Source of the DNA: Pseudomonadota bacterium
GTDB lineage: Bacteria > Cyanobacteriota > Vampirovibrionia > Obscuribacterales > Obscuribacteraceae
Assembly: GCA_021325555.1 (NCBI GenBank)
Contig: JAJPGY010000005.1
Location: 1 to 64,000 of the forward strand
Length of the DNA stretch: 64,000 bases
Direction of reading: 5' to 3'
Positions within the stretch are counted from its first letter, which is position 1. Each line of letters begins with the position of its first letter. Below the pieces are notes generated by a model. It saw only the letters and a program-made list of their open reading frames with translations, did not search any database and had not been told where the DNA came from. The position numbers and the translations under genes are program-made. Below, piece by piece: positions 61,155 through 64,000 of the stretch.

Positions 61155-63479
61155 TCAATTACCTGCGGTTATGAGCCCGTCGCTGTTCGCCAGGGCGATC
61201 ACGGCCTGCCCCAGGGAAAGCCCGCCGTCGTTGGCGGGCAACTGGCTGGCAGAGAATACCTGGAAGCCGTCCGCGGCAAGCAGCTCGCGCGCAAGCTGCA
61301 GGAGGAGATCGTTTTGAAAGACGCCGCCGCTCAAGCATACTTGCTGGATGCGCGTAAGCTCGCGGAGCTTCAGGCAGACGTCGAGAATTATCCGGGCAAC
61401 CGTGCTGTGGAACCGTGCTGCCACCACGGCCGGTGGTGCGTGGCCGATCACATCCCGGTATGCTGCCTGGAGAATTTTCGCCGGCAGAACGCTAAAGGGC
61501 GGCTCGTCGCCGAGCAGGTCGAACGGGTACGCGCCGAGACGATCGCTGCCAACCGATTGCGAGGTGACAGCCGCCTGCAGCTCCATGGCCGCCTGCCCCT
61601 CATAATCAGCTATCCGGCAGATGCCGAGCAGGGCCGATACCGCGTCGAACAGCCTCCCGCAGCTCGACGTCAGCGGTGAGTTGAGCTGGCCGGCAATCTG
61701 GCTCTTGATCGTCTCCACCGTGCCACTGCCGTATTCGGATTCGAGCTCGCGGAGGAAGGGAAGGAATACCGCGTCCGCCGCCCCGTCGGCGCAGATGTAG
61801 CTGAGCGCCATGCGCCAGGGCTGCTTTATGCCCCGGCTCCCGCCCGGCAGCGGATAAGGCTTCAGGTACGCGGCGCGTTTATACGCCGCCGGAGAACACA
61901 CCAGGAACTCGCCGCCCCACAGCGTCGCGTCGGGTCCATATCCCAGCCCGTCAAACGCCACGCCGATCACCGGCTCCATAAGACCGTGCTCGGCCATGCA
62001 GCTGACAATGTGCGCATGGTGATGCTGAGCGGCTACGAGCGGCAGCCGCCACTGGGCAGCGAGCTCCTGCGCGATGCTGGTGGACAGATAATCAGGGTGG
62101 CAGTCGTGAGAGATGAGATCCGGCTGGAAATCGAAGAGCCGCAGGTAGGTGTCGAGCGTGTCCTGAAAGTGCTCGTGGGTCTCCAGGTTTTCGAGATCGC
62201 CTATGTGCTGGCTGACGAAGGCCTGGTTGTCGCGAATCAAGCAGAAGGTGTTCTTCAGATGCGCGCCGCAGGCCAGGACGTGACGCCGCGCTTTGAACGA
62301 CAGCTGGATCGGCAGAGGCGCGAGCCCGCGGGCCCTGCGGATCGCAAGCCGGTCTCGACCCGCGAACTTGACCACGGAATCGTCGTAGCGGGAGCGAATA
62401 TCACGATTGTGCGTAAGAAAGCCGTCGGCTATCTTTGCCAGGCGGCGGCGCGCTTCTGCATTTTCGATCGCAATCGGCTCCTCATTGTAGTTGGCGCTCG
62501 TCGCCACGAGCGGGCGCTGGTAGTCTCGCAGGAGCAGGTGATGAAGCGGGGTGTAGGGCAGCATCACGCCCAGCCTGTCTATGCCCGGCGCGATCTCATC
62601 CGGCAAATGACGCGGTCCGGACCGCCTCAACAGCACGATCGGCCGCCGGCTGCCGGTCAGCTCCCGTTGTTCGTCATAAGAGATCTGGCAATACGACCTC
62701 ACCATCTCGACGTCGGCCATCATGACCGCAAACGGCTTGCGGGAGCGGCCTTTCCGCTGTCGCAAGGCCCGCAGCGCTTTCTCGTCGGCGGCGTCACACA
62801 TCAGATGGAACCCGCCCAGCCCCTTGACGGCAATAATCTGCGAGTTCGCGAATGCATCAAGCACTGCCGGTACTGGATCCGTGGCGCCGGCAAACTCGAG
62901 GCTCGGCCCGCATTGCGGGCAGGCGTTCGGCTGGGCGTGGAAACGCCGGTTCGCCGGATCCTCATATTCGTCCCGGCAAGCCTTGCACATGGGAAATGAC
63001 GCCATGGTCGTGGCCGGCCGGTCGTAAGGCAGTGAATTGATAATGGTGAAACGCGGCCCGCAGTTGGTGCAGTTGATGAAAGGATAACGAAAGCGGCGGT
63101 CGGCCGGATCGAATAATTCCGCAAGACAGTCCGCGCAGGTGGCCGAGTCGGGCGGGAGGAAACGCTGTGTCGACGGGTCGCGAGCGCTCTCCAGTATTAG
63201 AAAGCCGTGAGGCCCATCGGGCTGCGGGCTGACGGATTCCGACACCATCGAGGTGATGGCGGCCAGCGGCGGGGCCTCGCTCTCCAGCCTGTGCAGGAAC
63301 GCCTCGAGAGCCTCCGCCGGACCCTGGGCTTCGATCTCCACCGCGCCGTTGTTGTTTCTCACATATCCGGACAGGGCAAGGCGCCCGGCCAGGTTAAATA
63401 CGAACGGACGAAAGCCGACACCTTGTACGATGCCTGAAACGGTAATTTTCAAGCGTGTAAGTTCGCCAGTGACCCGCAC
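61155..63479 (-). CDS. hypF: carbamoyltransferase HypF
   Basis: About 774 residues from the GTG at 63479. A TTG at 63536 would lie inside the promoter, so it is not used; a TTG at 63452 is possible. Domains: acylphosphatase (SGIVQGVGFRPFVFNLAG), two CxxC zinc fingers (CADC ... CTNCGPR; CKAC ... CPQCGPS), a YrdC-like domain (IIAVKGLGGFHLMCDA) and a Kae1-like domain with HHHAHIVSCMAEHG. It makes the carbamoyl group for HypE from carbamoyl phosphate and ATP. First gene of the hyp operon. Confidence 0.95.
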   Translation of the reverse strand: MRVTGELTRLKITVSGIVQGVGFRPFVFNLAGRLALSGYVRNNNGAVEIEAQGPAEALEAFLHRLESEAPPLAAITSMVSESVSPQPDGPHGFLILESARDPSTQRFLPPDSATCADCLAELFDPADRRFRYPFINCTNCGPRFTIINSLPYDRPATTMASFPMCKACRDEYEDPANRRFHAQPNACPQCGPSLEFAGATDPVPAVLDAFANSQIIAVKGLGGFHLMCDAADEKALRALRQRKGRSRKPFAVMMADVEMVRSYCQISYDEQRELTGSRRPIVLLRRSGPRHLPDEIAPGIDRLGVMLPYTPLHHLLLRDYQRPLVATSANYNEEPIAIENAEARRRLAKIADGFLTHNRDIRSRYDDSVVKFAGRDRLAIRRARGLAPLPIQLSFKARRHVLACGAHLKNTFCLIRDNQAFVSQHIGDLENLETHEHFQDTLDTYLRLFDFQPDLISHDCHPDYLSTSIAQELAAQWRLPLVAAQHHHAHIVSCMAEHGLMEPVIGVAFDGLGYGPDATLWGGEFLVCSPAAYKRAAYLKPYPLPGGSRGIKQPWRMALSYICADGAADAVFLPFLRELESEYGSGTVETIKSQIAGQLNSPLTSSCGRLFDAVSALLGICRIADYEGQAAMELQAAVTSQSVGSDRLGAYPFDLLGDEPPFSVLPAKILQAAYRDVIGHAPPAVVAARFHSTVARIILDVCLKLRELTRIQQVCLSGGVFQNDLLLQLARELLAADGFQVFSASQLPANDGGLSLGQAVIALANSDGLITAGN

Positions 63480-63509
63480 GGCTCGTGCACCGACAGACGG
63501 CAAAGGCCT

Positions 63510-63536
63510 ATTGTAGCGTTTAGCGCGTCTTGACAA
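63510..63536 (-). promoter_or_regulatory. likely promoter of the hyp operon
   Basis: TTGTCA, a 15-base spacer and TACAAT on the minus strand, giving a start near 63503. The spacer is short, but both boxes are good. It overlaps the open frame and so helps choose the hypF start. Confidence 0.45.
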
Positions 63537-63684
63537 TCATCCTTCCGAATGATCCCATGAACCAGGAACGTTTCAACGGCTGGCTGGCGAGAAATGAATC
63601 CTGAGGTCGATTCCCGCGCGCCGGTTACCGGGCAGAATTAGATTGATGGACAGGGGGCTGGTAGAAGAAGCTTCTGGAGAGAAT

Positions 63685-64000
63685 ATGAGGGTGCTAGTTG
63701 CGATTGATGGCTCCGAGTGCTCGGCGCAGGCTGTGGATTCGCTCCTCGAACGAGTATGGGCGGACGGGACGGTCTTCCGGCTGATCACCGTGATCGAGCC
63801 GACCTTTTACATGTACGGCGTGCCGGGAGGGTACGTGGAGCCCGTGGTCGAAGCCGAGCGCGAGCTCGCGGACTACTGCCGTAACCTGTGTGCTGATAAG
63901 GCGGCGCGGATTAAGAAGGCGCTGCCGAGATGCGAGGTATCAACAGAAGTGCTCAAGGGGCTGGTTGCCGAGTCGATAATCGACGAGGCGGTCCAGTGGG
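63685..64000 (+). CDS. universal stress protein (UspA family), partial at window end
   Basis: 105 residues are present before the window ends. ATG at 63685 with TGGAGAG six bases upstream. Begins MRVLVAIDGSECSAQ, then ERVWADGTVFRLITVIEP, and resembles the complete stress protein at 57222 (same VW-G-F-LLTV layout), indicating paralogues. The ATP-binding loop lies outside the window. Confidence 0.88.
   Translation, partial: MRVLVAIDGSECSAQAVDSLLERVWADGTVFRLITVIEPTFYMYGVPGGYVEPVVEAERELADYCRNLCADKAARIKKALPRCEVSTEVLKGLVAESIIDEAVQW

Overview
The window is high-GC (roughly 60-65 percent by eye), gene-dense bacterial chromosome. It has tandem TolC-type outer-membrane proteins, an RND pump, lipoprotein signal sequences and pseudopilins, so the host is Gram-negative (diderm). 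I see no insertion sequences, prophage genes or CRISPR arrays. The phylum cannot be fixed from the sequence alone. A deep-branching lineage, for example a non-photosynthetic relative of the Cyanobacteria, is only a guess.

Layout. (1) 1-5.7 kb: the tail of an upstream gene, two tandem TolC-family exporters, then a convergent pair encoding a radical SAM enzyme and a secreted protein. (2) 5.8-8.7 kb: an isochorismatase-fold hydrolase, three small or membrane unknowns, and a nucleoid HU protein with a basic tail. (3) 9-12.9 kb: a PucR-type regulator translationally coupled to a PotA-like ATPase, a membrane protein and a methyltransferase. (4) 13.1-16.7 kb: a GAF/GGDEF protein whose C-terminal HD-GYP domain has lost most metal ligands. 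(5) 17-21 kb: a four-gene pseudopilin operon. (6) 21.3-26.3 kb: a periplasmic adaptor plus RND pump and two tiny membrane proteins. (7) 26.3-34 kb: a Dpp/Opp-type permease pair and two solute-binding lipoproteins, interrupted on the other strand by a lipase-TPR-thioredoxin fusion. (8) 34.2-41.8 kb: cell-envelope proteins (FecR-like, SGNH hydrolase, trypsin-like protease, DUF4127, DUF2071). (9) 41.9-47.9 kb: recJ (preceded by a leader ORF), apt, a receiver protein, birA, an OsmC-family protein and a sirtuin. (10) 48-52.5 kb: a cobalamin riboswitch with intrinsic terminator ahead of class I ribonucleotide reductase nrdAB. (11) 52.6-56.9 kb: an alpha-amylase, glpK, a pyroglutamyl peptidase and tRNA-Leu(CAA). 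(12) 57.2-64 kb: hydrogenase maturation operon hypF-hypC-hypD-SIS isomerase-hypE, flanked by two universal stress proteins.

The genes are mostly short operons with 1-8 nt overlaps (ATGA, TTGA, GTGA, TAATG), pointing to widespread translational coupling and frequent non-ATG starts. Functional themes are export and envelope biogenesis, peptide uptake, c-di-GMP signalling, B12-controlled deoxynucleotide synthesis and NiFe-hydrogenase maturation. The most unusual items are the degenerate HD-GYP on a diguanylate cyclase, the lipase-TPR-thioredoxin fusion, a pair of near-identical 21-bp palindromes between convergent genes, a short proline-rich leader ORF in front of recJ, an orphan plus-strand terminator that marks an unannotated transcript, and the SIS isomerase inside the hyp operon.
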